Shown piece by piece: positions 1 through 8,817 of a DNA stretch of 42,297 nt. The stretch is from the NCBI GenBank assembly GCA_947625645.1, contig CANQPE010000009.1, forward strand, positions 1 through 42,297. The letters are read 5' to 3'. Made by a program: the position numbers and the translations under genes. A model generated the notes under the pieces. The model did no database searches and was not told where the DNA came from. It was given only the letters and a program-made list of their open reading frames with translations. The DNA is from an uncultured Clostridia bacterium. GTDB lineage: Bacteria; Bacillota; Clostridia; TANB77; CAG-508. Numbering within the stretch: the stretch's first letter is position 1; each line of letters starts with the position of its first letter.

Positions 1-199
1 CAAAAATTTTTGCCTGTATTTAAGTTGGCTCAGGCTCTAGCAAAATCATATTTATTTAATTAGGTGTCAAACTAGGGAGTATGCAGAGGCACAAAGGTTG
101 CTGAACATGTTAAAATATTTTAAGGCAATTCCCAAAGAACAAATTCCAAACAATTCCCTTATTAAAGAATTTTTAGGAGGCGGAGATTTTAAATATTGA
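1..199 (+). pseudogene. 3' end of a uridine/nucleoside kinase-like gene, frameshifted
   Basis: The window opens inside this gene. One frame reads LPVFKLAQALAKSYL and stops at 61-63. A second frame, open from 41 to the TGA at 197-199, reads EYAEAQRLLNMLKYF, then IPNNSLIKEFLGGG. Joined, they resemble the C-terminus of clostridial nucleoside (uridine) kinases, which end in a LPVLKPYAEPLL-like helix, then EAxRLLxFLxYF and IPxNSxLREFIGG. The pieces are therefore in different frames, with the slip around 41-62. This may be a true inactivating frameshift or a base error at the contig edge. The family call rests on this tail only, since the P-loop is outside the window. Confidence 0.45.
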
Positions 200-228
200 T
201 TGACTTTTTGAAAAAAAAGGGGTATAAT
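200..228 (+). promoter_or_regulatory. Sigma-A promoter for the 268 ORF
   Basis: -35 TTGACT at 200-205, a 17-base spacer and -10 TATAAT at 223-228. It begins directly after the kinase stop codon and lies 40 bases upstream of the small membrane protein. Confidence 0.75.
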
Positions 229-267
229 AGAAAGGAAATGAAATAGGAAAGATAAAGGAGAATTGTG

Positions 268-429
268 ATGATAGCAAAATATTGGAAAAAAATAGGTTTG
301 GTTATTTTAATTGTAGCATGCATTTTTAATATTATGAGTAAATTAGTTGGAAAACTATCATTAAACCAAGAAATGGCATCATCTGCAGAGTATGTTATGC
401 AAAATCAAAAAACAAATACGCAAAAATAG
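268..429 (+). CDS. Small single-pass membrane protein, unknown function
   Basis: This is a 53-residue reading frame with an AAAGGAG ribosome site at 254-260, seven bases before the ATG. The N-terminus is basic (MIAKYWKK), followed by a hydrophobic segment of about 16 residues (IGLVILIVACIFNIM) and a polar tail rich in Gln, Asn and Lys. This fits an N-in membrane protein or an uncleaved signal anchor. No lipobox is convincing: a Cys lies inside the hydrophobic stretch but the context is poor. A strong promoter and ribosome site precede it and rpmE follows from its own promoter, so it appears to be a single-gene unit. The function is unknown. Confidence 0.6.
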   Translation: MIAKYWKKIGLVILIVACIFNIMSKLVGKLSLNQEMASSAEYVMQNQKTNTQK

Positions 430-439
430 AAGAAAACAC

Positions 440-468
440 TTGAAATCTATTTAAAAATATGTTATGAT
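440..468 (+). promoter_or_regulatory. Promoter of rpmE
   Basis: -35 TTGAAA at 440-445, a 17-base spacer and -10 TATGAT at 463-468, about 40 bases before the rpmE start. Confidence 0.7.
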
Positions 469-510
469 AAAAAATAGTCAATAGAAAAAAGCGAAGAAGA
501 GGTGAAAAGA

Positions 511-714
511 ATGAAAGAAGGAATTCATCCAAACTATAACGAAGAAACGACAATTACATGTGCTTGTGGAAATGTGTTAAAAGTTGGATCAACAAAAAAG
601 GATATAAAGGTAGATATCTGTTCAAAATGTCATCCATTCTGGACAGGAAATCTAAGACAAGAAACAGCAGGTGGTAGAGCAGATAAGTTCAAGAAAAAAT
701 ATGGACTTGCATAA
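511..714 (+). CDS. rpmE: 50S ribosomal protein L31, zinc-binding type
   Basis: L31 is a small protein of the large ribosomal subunit that contacts 5S rRNA and helps form the intersubunit bridge. The 67-residue product has the expected start MKEGIHPNY and the four zinc ligands of the C+ form: Cys17 and Cys19 (TCACG) and Cys37 and Cys40 ([10 protein letters not shown]). The C-terminus is basic. The ATG at 511 is chosen because an AGAGGTG ribosome site ends at 504, six bases upstream. A GTG at 502 lies inside that site and would add three residues not found in the family. The gene has its own promoter and a strong terminator, so it is probably monocistronic. Confidence 0.95.
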   Translation: MKEGIHPNYNEETTITCACGNVLKVGSTKKDIKVDICSKCHPFWTGNLRQETAGGRADKFKKKYGLA

Positions 715-722
715 AAAAGATG

Positions 723-758
723 AAAGGCGGAGCAAATAATGCTTCGCTTTTAATTTTT
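723..758 (+). terminator. Rho-independent terminator of rpmE
   Basis: A 12-bp stem (723-734 with 740-751, two G-U pairs) has a five-base loop AATAA and is followed by a run of five T at 754-758. It begins 8 bases after the rpmE stop codon. Confidence 0.85.
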
Positions 759-781
759 GACATTTTGGCTTGCAAAATGTC
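759..781. repeat. Inverted repeat overlapping the miaB promoter -35
   Basis: GACATTTTG at 759-767 and CAAAATGTC at 773-781 form a perfect 9-bp inverted repeat with a five-base spacer. The right arm overlaps the -35 element at 770-775. It could be an operator or a second stem behind the rpmE terminator. Confidence 0.6.
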
Positions 782-798
782 GAAAGTTGTAATACAAT
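770..798 (+). promoter_or_regulatory. Promoter of miaB-mutS
   Basis: -35 TTGCAA at 770-775, a 17-base spacer and -10 TACAAT at 793-798. Transcription would start near 805, giving a leader of about 70 bases. Confidence 0.6.
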
Positions 799-817
799 AC
801 TTTAGGAAAGCAATAAA

Positions 818-836
818 AGAAACGTTAAACGTTTCT
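818..836. repeat. Palindrome in the miaB leader
   Basis: AGAAACGTTAAACGTTTCT is a perfect 9-bp inverted repeat around a single central A. It lies just downstream of the predicted transcription start, a position typical of a repressor operator. An RNA hairpin is also possible, but no U-tract follows it. Confidence 0.65.
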
Positions 837-873
837 AAGTAGCGCTGTGCACAAGGAAGGAATGTGATAAAAG

Positions 874-2295
874 ATGAATCCGAAACAGGAGATAGAAAAC
901 CAAAAACAGTTCATCCAAAAAGTGAAAGAAATCAACCAAGGCAAAAATAAAACATATGCTATTTTTACAATGGGATGTCAGCTAAATGAAAACGACTCAG
1001 AAAAAATGAGTGGGATGTTAGAAGAAATGGGCTATGACAAAGTAGAAGACTTAAAAGAGGCTGACGTTGTAGTATTTAATACTTGTTGTGTGCGAGAAAA
1101 TGCAGAAGACAAGTTATTTGGAAAATTAGGAGAATTAAAGAAAATCAAAGAAGAAAAAGGAACCATCATTGCCATTGGGGGATGCATGATGCAAGAAAAA
1201 CATATAACAGATAAAATAAAAGAAAGTTATCCATTTGTAGATCTTTTATTTGGAACACATACACTACATAAAATACCGCAAGATTTGTATGAAGTGATTG
1301 TGCAAAAACAAAAACAAGAAGATATTATGGACATTGATGGTAAGGTGTATGAGGGGTTACCAATCAAAAGAGAGAGTGAGTTGAAAGCATCTGTTACCAT
1401 CATGAATGGGTGCAATAATTTTTGTAGTTACTGCATTGTTCCTTATGTGCGTGGCAGGGAAAGAAGCAGGCATCCAAAAGATATTATTCAAGAAGTAGAA
1501 GCATTAGCCAAAAAAGGCTATAAAGAAATTACCTTATTAGGGCAAAATGTCAATTCCTATTTAAGAGAGGAAAGAGAAAAACACATTCCCTTTGAAACGT
1601 ACCAAAACGTGAATTCTTTTGCAACGTTATTACGTGCCATCAATAAAATTGATGGCATTGAAAGAATTCGTTTTGTATCGCCTCACCCAAAAGATTTTAC
1701 AGAGGACGTTATAGAGGCAATTCGTGAATGTGATAAAGTATGTAAATTAATTCATTTGCCTTTGCAGGCAGGTAGCACAAGCGTTTTAAAGCAAATGAAT
1801 CGCAAATATACAAAAGAGCAGTATTTGGAATTGGTAGAAAAAATGAAAGCAACGATTCCACATTTAACGTTATCTACAGATATTATTGTGGGATTCCCAG
1901 GAGAAACAGAAGAAGATTTTGAAGAGACATTAGATGTTGTCAAAAAAGTTGGGTATGAACAAGTGTATATGTTTATATATTCAAGAAGGGTAGGAACACC
2001 AGGCGATAAAATGGAACATCAAATTCCAGAAGAAATTAAACATGAAAGGTTTAACAGGTTAAAGGAATTGGTAGAGCGTAACATTTATGAAACAAATGAA
2101 ACGTATATTGGAACAAAGCAAAGGATATTGGTAGAAGGGAAGAGTAAAACCAATGCACAGATGCTAACAGGCAGGACAGACAGTAATAAAGTTGTTGTAT
2201 TAGAAGGAAATGATGAATGGATTGGGCAGATGTTGACTGTAGAAATTACTTCACAACATATGTGGTATTTAAAGGGAGAAAAGGTTGAAAAATAA
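874..2295 (+). CDS. miaB: tRNA-2-methylthio-N6-dimethylallyladenosine synthase MiaB
   Basis: MiaB is a radical-SAM methylthiotransferase that converts i6A37 to ms2i6A37 in tRNAs reading UNN codons. The 473-residue protein shows the family order. The N-terminal UPF0004 domain has the auxiliary [4Fe-4S] ligands Cys35 (FTMGCQLNEND), Cys71 (NTCCVRE) and Cys104 (GGCMMQ). The radical-SAM cluster follows at Cys180, Cys184 and Cys187 (NGCNNFCSYCIVPYVRG), and a TRAM-like RNA-binding C-terminus ends the chain. The N-terminal extension of about 25 residues before YAIFTMGCQ is common in Firmicute MiaB. The ATG follows AAGGAAGGAATGTGATAAAAG. mutS starts 49 bases downstream with no terminator between, so the two are probably co-transcribed, as in many clostridia. 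Confidence 0.95.
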   Translation: MNPKQEIENQKQFIQKVKEINQGKNKTYAIFTMGCQLNENDSEKMSGMLEEMGYDKVEDLKEADVVVFNTCCVRENAEDKLFGKLGELKKIKEEKGTIIAIGGCMMQEKHITDKIKESYPFVDLLFGTHTLHKIPQDLYEVIVQKQKQEDIMDIDGKVYEGLPIKRESELKASVTIMNGCNNFCSYCIVPYVRGRERSRHPKDIIQEVEALAKKGYKEITLLGQNVNSYLREEREKHIPFETYQNVNSFATLLRAINKIDGIERIRFVSPHPKDFTEDVIEAIRECDKVCKLIHLPLQAGSTSVLKQMNRKYTKEQYLELVEKMKATIPHLTLSTDIIVGFPGETEEDFEETLDVVKKVGYEQVYMFIYSRRVGTPGDKMEHQIPEEIKHERFNRLKELVERNIYETNETYIGTKQRILVEGKSKTNAQMLTGRTDSNKVVVLEGNDEWIGQMLTVEITSQHMWYLKGEKVEK

Positions 2296-2344
2296 TGGAA
2301 TTCTTTTGCAACCAAAGTTGTGCCAGAAAGGAATGTGAGAAAAT

Positions 2345-4957
2345 ATGGCAGAATATTCACCAATGATGCAAAGATATCTTGAAACAAAGGAGCAGTATCA
2401 AGATTGTATTTTATTTTATCGATTAGGCGATTTTTATGAAATGTTTTTTGATGATGCTATTACGGTAGCAAGAGAGTTGGAAATTACTTTAACAGGAAAA
2501 GATTGTGGGCAAGAAGAAAGGGCACCGATGGCAGGGGTTCCATACCATGCGGCAGATATGTATATATCAAGGTTAATTGCTAAAGGCTTTAAAGTGGCTA
2601 TTTGTGAACAGTTAGAGGACCCAAAATCAGCAAAAGGGATAGTCAAAAGAGGGGTTATTAAAGTGGTAACACCAGGGACTGTTATTGATTCGAATATGCT
2701 AGAAGAACGTAAAAATAATTATATTATGGCAATTTATAAAACAGGAATTTATTATGGAATTAGCGTTTGTGACATTTCTACTGGTGAAATGTATGCAGCA
2801 GAAATAAAAGATAAGCAAAATTTCCCGCTATTATTAGATGAATTGGCAAGATATAACCCTTCTGAATTGGTTATCAATAGCATGATGGCAGAGTGCCAAG
2901 AAGAGATGGAAAAAATCAAAGAACGTTTTGAGAGCTATATTACACGTTTTCAAGACAAATTTTTTAAGAATGAAGTAGAAGAGTTGAAATTACGCTTTCA
3001 TATGGTAGATAATGTCCAAAAAGAAATTGAAAATGTAGAACAAAAAGAATTAGCAATATGCAGTATAAATGCGCTTTTAGCATATATAGAACAAACACAA
3101 ATGACAACACTAGAGCACCTTAATAAAATTATTATTTATCAAATTTCTAAATATATGTCATTAGATATGAATGCCAGAAGAAATTTAGAAATTACAGAGA
3201 AAATGCGTGATAAATCTAAAAAAGGAACCTTGCTTTGGGTATTAGATAAAACAGCAACTTCCATGGGGGGAAGATTATTAAGAAGATGGCTAAATGACCC
3301 ACTCATTGATACGGTGGAAATTAACAAAAGACTAGATAGTGTAAAAACGTTAAAGGAAGAAGTGATGCTAAGAGGTGACGTCATTGAAAACCTCAAAAAA
3401 GTGTATGACATCGAACGTTTGGCAGGCAAAATGGCGTATGGAAATGCAAATGCACGTGACATGATAACCTTAAAAAATTCGTTGCAAAAATTACCTGAAT
3501 TGAAGCAGACTTTGGCAAACGTGGAAACAGCATATTTAAAAGAAATATATAACAATATGGATGAATTGACAGACATAGCAAATTTAATAGAAAAAGCCAT
3601 TGTAGAAGATCCACCAATGACTGTAAAAGAAGGGGGCATCATTAAACTAGGATATGACGAAGAGATTGACAAATTAAAAACAGCAACAACGCAAGGAAAA
3701 AATTGGATTATTCGTTTAGAAGCACAAGAAAGAGAGCAAACAGGTATTAAGAACTTAAAAGTGGGGTTCAATAAAGTATTTGGCTATTTTATTGAGGTGA
3801 CAAAGTCAAATATAAAAATGGTGCCAGAACGCTATATTCGTAAACAAACGTTGACAAATGCAGAGAGGTATATTACAGAAGAATTAAAAAATTTAGAAAA
3901 TCAAATTTTGGGGGCAGAGGAAAAAGTTGTCAATTTAGAATATAATGCATTTATTGAGATTAGAGAAGAGATTGCAAGAAATACGAAGCGTTTACAGCAA
4001 ACAGCAATGAGTGTTGCAACTTTGGATGTACTAAGTTCTTTTGCACAAGTGGCAGAGGACTTAAACTATTGTATGCCGCAAGTTGACCATACGGGTGTGA
4101 TTGATATTAAAGGAGGAAGACATCCTGTTATTGAAAAAATGTTAGGAGCAGGTGCTTTTGTGGAAAATGATACGTATTTGGATAAGGATGAAAATCGTTT
4201 ATCAATTATTACTGGTCCGAATATGGCAGGTAAGTCAACATATATGCGCCAAGTGGCATTAATTACGTTAATGGCACAAGTGGGAAGCTTTGTGCCGGCT
4301 GAGCAAGCAAGAATTGGAGTTGTAGATAAAATTTTTACCAGAGTGGGAGCTTCTGATGACTTAAGTATGGGGCAAAGTACCTTTATGGTAGAAATGATGG
4401 AAGTGGCAACGATTTTAAAGGAAGCCACAGAAAATAGTTTAGTGATTTTAGATGAAATTGGAAGAGGTACTTCAACATATGATGGATTGTCTATTGCTTG
4501 GGCAGTTGCTGAATATATTGCCGATAAAGAAAAATGTGGTGCTAAAACGTTATTTGCAACGCATTATCATGAATTAACCGAATTAGAAAATGAATTAGAG
4601 GGGATTAAAAATTATTCTATTGCGGTCAAAGAAAAAGGAGAAGATGTGATTTTCTTAAGAAAAATCGTCAGAGGTGGTACAGACGAAAGTTATGGAATTC
4701 ATGTAGCTCGTTTGGCAGGGGTACCAAAACCAGTTACACAGAAAGCAAATGAAATTTTAAAGAATTTAGAGAGAAAAAGCATTTTAAGAAATAAAAAGGA
4801 GGAAAAGCAGGATAAAAAACAGGTGGAAGGACAGTTTGATATGTACAATTATAAATTAGCTGAAATTGCACATGAGGTAGATAAAATTAATTTGAATGAA
4901 TTAACACCAATTGATGCGTTAAATACATTAGTGCGTATTAAGGAAAAAATGCAATAG
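2345..4957 (+). CDS. mutS: DNA mismatch repair protein MutS
   Basis: MutS recognises mismatches and small loops and recruits MutL using ATP. The 870-residue length is typical. Domain I has the mismatch-contacting Phe-X-Glu at residues 30-32 (GDFYEMF). The core and clamp helices follow, then the ABC-type ATPase: Walker A TGPNMAGKST at about 623-632, the STFMVEM segment, Walker B and signature DEIGRGTSTYDG at about 703-714, and the ATHYHEL switch. A C-terminal charged stretch (KKEEKQDKKQ) links to the terminal helix bundle used in tetramerisation. The ribosome site AGAAAGGAATGTGA precedes the ATG. No mutL follows, which is unusual because mutS-mutL pairing is common in this group; mutL must lie elsewhere if present. 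Confidence 0.97.
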   Translation: MAEYSPMMQRYLETKEQYQDCILFYRLGDFYEMFFDDAITVARELEITLTGKDCGQEERAPMAGVPYHAADMYISRLIAKGFKVAICEQLEDPKSAKGIVKRGVIKVVTPGTVIDSNMLEERKNNYIMAIYKTGIYYGISVCDISTGEMYAAEIKDKQNFPLLLDELARYNPSELVINSMMAECQEEMEKIKERFESYITRFQDKFFKNEVEELKLRFHMVDNVQKEIENVEQKELAICSINALLAYIEQTQMTTLEHLNKIIIYQISKYMSLDMNARRNLEITEKMRDKSKKGTLLWVLDKTATSMGGRLLRRWLNDPLIDTVEINKRLDSVKTLKEEVMLRGDVIENLKKVYDIERLAGKMAYGNANARDMITLKNSLQKLPELKQTLANVETAYLKEIYNNMDELTDIANLIEKAIVEDPPMTVKEGGIIKLGYDEEIDKLKTATTQGKNWIIRLEAQEREQTGIKNLKVGFNKVFGYFIEVTKSNIKMVPERYIRKQTLTNAERYITEELKNLENQILGAEEKVVNLEYNAFIEIREEIARNTKRLQQTAMSVATLDVLSSFAQVAEDLNYCMPQVDHTGVIDIKGGRHPVIEKMLGAGAFVENDTYLDKDENRLSIITGPNMAGKSTYMRQVALITLMAQVGSFVPAEQARIGVVDKIFTRVGASDDLSMGQSTFMVEMMEVATILKEATENSLVILDEIGRGTSTYDGLSIAWAVAEYIADKEKCGAKTLFATHYHELTELENELEGIKNYSIAVKEKGEDVIFLRKIVRGGTDESYGIHVARLAGVPKPVTQKANEILKNLERKSILRNKKEEKQDKKQVEGQFDMYNYKLAEIAHEVDKINLNELTPIDALNTLVRIKEKMQ

Positions 4958-4977
4958 TAAAATTTCCATAAAACTAC

Positions 4978-5006
4978 TAGACTTTTTCGACAAAATTATA
5001 TATAAT
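4978..5006 (+). promoter_or_regulatory. Promoter of the acidic coiled-coil gene
   Basis: -35 TAGACT at 4978-4983, a 17-base spacer and -10 TATAAT at 5001-5006, 30 bases before the ATG at 5036. Confidence 0.65.
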
Positions 5007-5035
5007 AGGAAAAAATAAAATTGGGAGGAAAAACA

Positions 5036-6877
5036 ATGTATGAAAGAAGTGCAATTGTTCTAGAAAGGTACTTAAGCAAGATATTTGGACAAAATGATGA
5101 CGACGGAATAAAAGGCAACTATCAAATTTACACAGACATTCTAGAAGAAATGGAAAAATATCAAATTATTACAGAAGAAGAAGAAAAAGTGATAGAAGAA
5201 TTTGATGCAATCGCACAAAAAATGCAGACCATCCAAAAAAAGCAAGAAATGTTATGTTCAGATAGTATTGAGCAAGAAGAAGAAAGAAACAAATTGTTTA
5301 ATGATTTTGATCAGGCGCCAATCGCCATTGAAAAGAAATTATTAAAAATAGAAAAAACATTGGAAGAGAATACAGAAGAACAAAAACAATTAAGAGAAGA
5401 GTATATCCATTTGCTAAATGATTTTACAGAAAAACAACGTGAGAGAAATAAATGCAGTAAGACCAAGAGAGCAGCAGAAAGTAATCATATGAAAATTTTA
5501 AACGAAACGGTTGAAAAAATACAAGCAATAAAACAAGAAACCGTGACGAAGGTGAAGCAATTTACAGCAATAGACAATCAAGAAATTTGCCAGAAAATTA
5601 CGAAAGTGATGTTAGAAAATGGTAAAAATGAAAAAGTGAAGTTTGATACAGAGGTTATCAAAAAAGCAGTTGAAACAAGAGTGGACATTGCGAAAAAAGA
5701 AGCAGAGTGTTATTTGAATAGTTATGATAAATTAAAGAAATTGATGGCAGAGATTGAAGGAGATACCATTAAACTTGCAAAATATCAAAAAGTACATAAA
5801 GATGTTTCTATTAAATTGCAATTCCTAGAAGCAGAAAAAGAGTATATTGTCAGCTTTTTAGATAATGAAAGAATGACAGCGATGAATGGTGAAAGAATGC
5901 ATAAACAAATGATGAAAGAAGCGTGTCAGCAATATGATTTAGATATGGCACAGATTGATAATTTATATAGCTTGATTGTAAAAGAAACAACAGGGAAGGC
6001 TACCAAAAAGGCATATAATGAATTATATAATAGTACCTATTTAACGAGCATTGAGGAAACGGAAAAAAGTTTTAACCAAGAAATGCATAGTATTAAGTCA
6101 AGTGTAGGAACGATGATTAACACAAATTACTGGAGAATTGATGGCATCAAAAATATTTATGAAATTTTTAATGAACAAATTCAAGAAAAGTTTGGTAGAG
6201 ATTTATCAGAATATATGCCAAAAGAAGAAGAGGAGGAAGAAGAAGAACCAATTGTCATTCAAGAACCTGTGAAAGTGGCAAAAAAGCAAGTGAAAGTGGA
6301 AGAAGATGACGAGGAAGAATGGTTTATTAGCAATGATGAAATTGAGACACCGGAGGAACCTACAAATACACAGAAATCCAGAGCAAGCTCTAAAAAAGTA
6401 ATGGATGATTTTGAAGATGACGAAGACGAATATGAGGATGATGACTTTGAAGATGAAGAAGATGAGGATGATACCGATGAGTTTGACTTTGGAGATGATG
6501 ACGACGATGACGACTATGACGAGGAGTATGATGATGATTCTGATGAGGAAGAAGATGATGAGGAAGAGGATTACGCTGATGACTTAGAGGACGAATATGA
6601 TGACGATTATGACGAAGAAGATGAAGACGAGGCTGAGTACGAAATAGATAACGAAGAGGAAGAAGAGGAATTCGACGAAGAAGACGATGACGACATTTGG
6701 TTTGAAGCAGATAAACAAAAAGCAAAAGGAAAAAAAGAGCAGAAAAAAACAACCAAAAAAGAAGCAGTAAAAAAAGAAAGCAAAAAACCAAAAAAAAGAA
6801 GAGAAGTTGAAGAATACAATGATGAGGATGACGACGAAGACGAGAAGGGAATTTTTAATCGATTTTTCAAAAAATAA
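5036..6877 (+). CDS. Large coiled-coil protein with extreme acidic tail, unknown function
   Basis: The 613-residue protein is not recognised. Residues 1 to about 385 are charged, mainly helical and coiled-coil-like (runs such as EEEEKVIEEF and QKKQEMLCS), with no signal peptide or membrane segment. From about 390 the chain becomes almost pure Asp/Glu, mixed with Tyr (EDDEDEYEDDDFEDEEDED). A short aromatic island (DDIWFEADKQ) and a lysine-rich block (KQKAKGKKEQKKTTKKEA) follow. The end is a second short acidic run and a basic-hydrophobic tail, GIFNRFFKK. The ATG at 5036 is chosen for the GGGAGG site at 5023-5028; an upstream TTG at 5021 overlaps that site. It has its own promoter and a shared terminator. 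The charge pattern suggests binding to a basic partner or an intrinsically disordered spacer, but this is inference. Confidence 0.85.
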   Translation: MYERSAIVLERYLSKIFGQNDDDGIKGNYQIYTDILEEMEKYQIITEEEEKVIEEFDAIAQKMQTIQKKQEMLCSDSIEQEEERNKLFNDFDQAPIAIEKKLLKIEKTLEENTEEQKQLREEYIHLLNDFTEKQRERNKCSKTKRAAESNHMKILNETVEKIQAIKQETVTKVKQFTAIDNQEICQKITKVMLENGKNEKVKFDTEVIKKAVETRVDIAKKEAECYLNSYDKLKKLMAEIEGDTIKLAKYQKVHKDVSIKLQFLEAEKEYIVSFLDNERMTAMNGERMHKQMMKEACQQYDLDMAQIDNLYSLIVKETTGKATKKAYNELYNSTYLTSIEETEKSFNQEMHSIKSSVGTMINTNYWRIDGIKNIYEIFNEQIQEKFGRDLSEYMPKEEEEEEEEPIVIQEPVKVAKKQVKVEEDDEEEWFISNDEIETPEEPTNTQKSRASSKKVMDDFEDDEDEYEDDDFEDEEDEDDTDEFDFGDDDDDDDYDEEYDDDSDEEEDDEEEDYADDLEDEYDDDYDEEDEDEAEYEIDNEEEEEEFDEEDDDDIWFEADKQKAKGKKEQKKTTKKEAVKKESKKPKKRREVEEYNDEDDDEDEKGIFNRFFKK

Positions 6878-6881
6878 TAAA

Positions 6882-6905
6882 AGAGGTTGCTAAAAAGCAA
6901 CCTCT
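6882..6905. terminator. Bidirectional terminator between the acidic gene and asnB
   Basis: A perfect 10-bp stem AGAGGTTGCT / AGCAACCTCT (6882-6891 and 6896-6905) has an AAAA loop. A-rich sequence on the left serves as a T-tract for the minus strand. It sits between two convergent stop codons. Confidence 0.85.
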
Positions 6906-6909
6906 AAAA

Positions 6910-8766
6910 TTATGATAGTTCAATTTTAGGCTGATACTTTTCTAGCCACATATTAACTTGGCAAAGGTAAGCCATTAGCTGTGGACCAGTCATGAGTTGG
7001 CCAAACCAAGGTCTGGTGAAAGCAGTTCCATTCGTCTCTAAGATTTGATTGATATATTGTGTATTTAGCAAGCTATGAATGGGTGCATTTTTGTTTGCCA
7101 TAATTTGCGTTAGCATTTCTTTTACTTTTTTAAGATACGTTGGATTATGGGTTTTAGGATAAGGAGATTTTTTTCTATCTACAATTTCTTCTGGCAAGAA
7201 ATCACGGCAGATATGGCGAAGTAGACCTTTTTCACGGCCATTCAAAGCTTTCATTTCCCAAGGGATATTCCAAACATATTGTGCTAAACGATAGTCGCAA
7301 AAAGGAACACGAAGCTCAAAACCACTATACATAGCCATTCTATCAGAACGATCGAGTAATGTTTGCATAAACCAATTTAACGTAAGGTAAGAAATTTTCC
7401 TTTTTTCTGCAGTTTCTGCACTATCTGTTGGCAAAATATCCACTTCATCTAAACTTTCATGGTAACGAAAATCAATATATTCTTTTAAATTGACTTTTTC
7501 ACCAATAGAAGGGTTTAATAATTGTTGTCTTTCATCAAGAGCAATAGACCAAGGAAAAGTACCACTTTTTAGGCTATCTTCTCTAAAAAACCATGGGTAT
7601 CCACCAAAAATTTCATCAGCACATTCGCCAGTTAAACTAACGGTCATCTCTTTTTTCACATGTTTGCAAAATAGTAACAAAGAAGAATCAATGTCGGCCA
7701 TACCAGGTGTATCTCTTGCAATTACGGCATCTTCTAAGAAAGAAGCTAATTCTGGGGTATCAATCACAATGGGATGATGGGTAGTGTATAAATTTTGATT
7801 CATTAAATCAATATAATATTTGTCAGAATTTGGTTGGAAATCGCTTTTTACAAAATTTTTGTCATTATCTACATAATCAATCGAATACGTATCTAATGGA
7901 GGTAAATTTTGTTTTTTACAATAATCAGCAGCAAATTTTGTGATAATACTAGAATCTAAACCACCAGAAAGAAACGTACATAACGGTACATCAGAAACTA
8001 ATTGCCTTGTAATGGCATCTTCTAGCAAGTTTTTTACTTCTGTACAGGTTGTTTTAAAATCATCGGCATGTGGCTTGGAAATTAATTTCCAATAGCGTTC
8101 TATATGCAAGCCACTAGAATTAAAAATAGCAAAATGAGCAGGTTTTAATTCAAAAATATTTTTAAAAACAGTTGTGCCAGGCGTGTGACTTGGGCCAATT
8201 CCAAACAATTCACTAATGCCTTGGGCATCTAAAATTTTTTCTACCTTAGGATGTGCAAAAAGAGCTTTGATTTCCGAAGCAAAAAGGAAAGTATCTTGTA
8301 ACATCGTAAAAAATAATGGTTTTACTCCAAAATGGTCACGTGCTAAAAATACTTGCTTTTTTTGGGGATCCCAAATGGCAAATGCGAAGATACCATTTAG
8401 ATGGTGCACGACGTCTTCTCCGTAAAGAATATAGCTTTTTAGCAAAACTTCTGTATCGCAATGTCCTTGAAAAGTAAAACCATTTGCCAGTAAATCTTCT
8501 TTTAATTCTTTGGTATTATAAATTTGTCCATTGTAAACAATAACATAATTTCCACATTCGCATGTTTTTATCATAGGTTGTTTTCCACCTTCTGGGTCTA
8601 TAACAATTAGGCGTTTATGAGCCAAGCAAATATGTTCATTTGTAAAATAGCCTTCTTCATCAGGTCCTCTTTTAGCTAAGCATTCATTCATACTTTTTAG
8701 GGTATGTATTTGTTCCATTGTTTCGAGATTATTTTTAAAATTAGAAAAGCCAACAAAACCACACAT
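6910..8766 (-). CDS. asnB: Asparagine synthase (glutamine-hydrolysing)
   Basis: AsnB makes asparagine from aspartate, ATP and glutamine. The 618-residue protein has the class II glutaminase domain first, with catalytic Cys2 after Met removal (MCGFVGF) and the AKRGPDEEGY and FAFAIWD segments. The synthetase domain follows, with the PP-loop SGGLDSS at residues 267-273 and downstream GECADEIFGGYPWF and FELRVPFCDYRL motifs. The length fits the AsnB-B. subtilis-like class. The ribosome site ATGGAGG lies just upstream of the start on the minus strand. The gene is monocistronic between a bidirectional terminator and a divergent neighbour. A 7-bp inverted repeat lies in its leader. Confidence 0.96.
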   Translation of the reverse strand: MCGFVGFSNFKNNLETMEQIHTLKSMNECLAKRGPDEEGYFTNEHICLAHKRLIVIDPEGGKQPMIKTCECGNYVIVYNGQIYNTKELKEDLLANGFTFQGHCDTEVLLKSYILYGEDVVHHLNGIFAFAIWDPQKKQVFLARDHFGVKPLFFTMLQDTFLFASEIKALFAHPKVEKILDAQGISELFGIGPSHTPGTTVFKNIFELKPAHFAIFNSSGLHIERYWKLISKPHADDFKTTCTEVKNLLEDAITRQLVSDVPLCTFLSGGLDSSIITKFAADYCKKQNLPPLDTYSIDYVDNDKNFVKSDFQPNSDKYYIDLMNQNLYTTHHPIVIDTPELASFLEDAVIARDTPGMADIDSSLLLFCKHVKKEMTVSLTGECADEIFGGYPWFFREDSLKSGTFPWSIALDERQQLLNPSIGEKVNLKEYIDFRYHESLDEVDILPTDSAETAEKRKISYLTLNWFMQTLLDRSDRMAMYSGFELRVPFCDYRLAQYVWNIPWEMKALNGREKGLLRHICRDFLPEEIVDRKKSPYPKTHNPTYLKKVKEMLTQIMANKNAPIHSLLNTQYINQILETNGTAFTRPWFGQLMTGPQLMAYLCQVNMWLEKYQPKIELS

Positions 8767-8777
8767 AACAAAACCTC

Positions 8778-8794
8778 CATATAGTTACTATATG
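8778..8794. repeat. Inverted repeat in the asnB leader
   Basis: CATATAG and CTATATG (8778-8784 and 8788-8794) form a perfect 7-bp repeat with a three-base loop TTA. It lies next to the asnB ribosome site and upstream of the divergent promoter at 8818. It could be an operator or a small mRNA hairpin. Confidence 0.45.
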
Positions 8795-8817
8795 CAATTT
8801 CAAAAAAATGTTGCATA

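Noticed and set aside
6390..6900. Several long frames on both strands over the acidic tail (His/Leu-, Ser- and Met-rich)
   Set aside because: They are shadows of the GAT/GAA/GAC-rich acidic codons of the 5036 gene and have simple-sequence composition.
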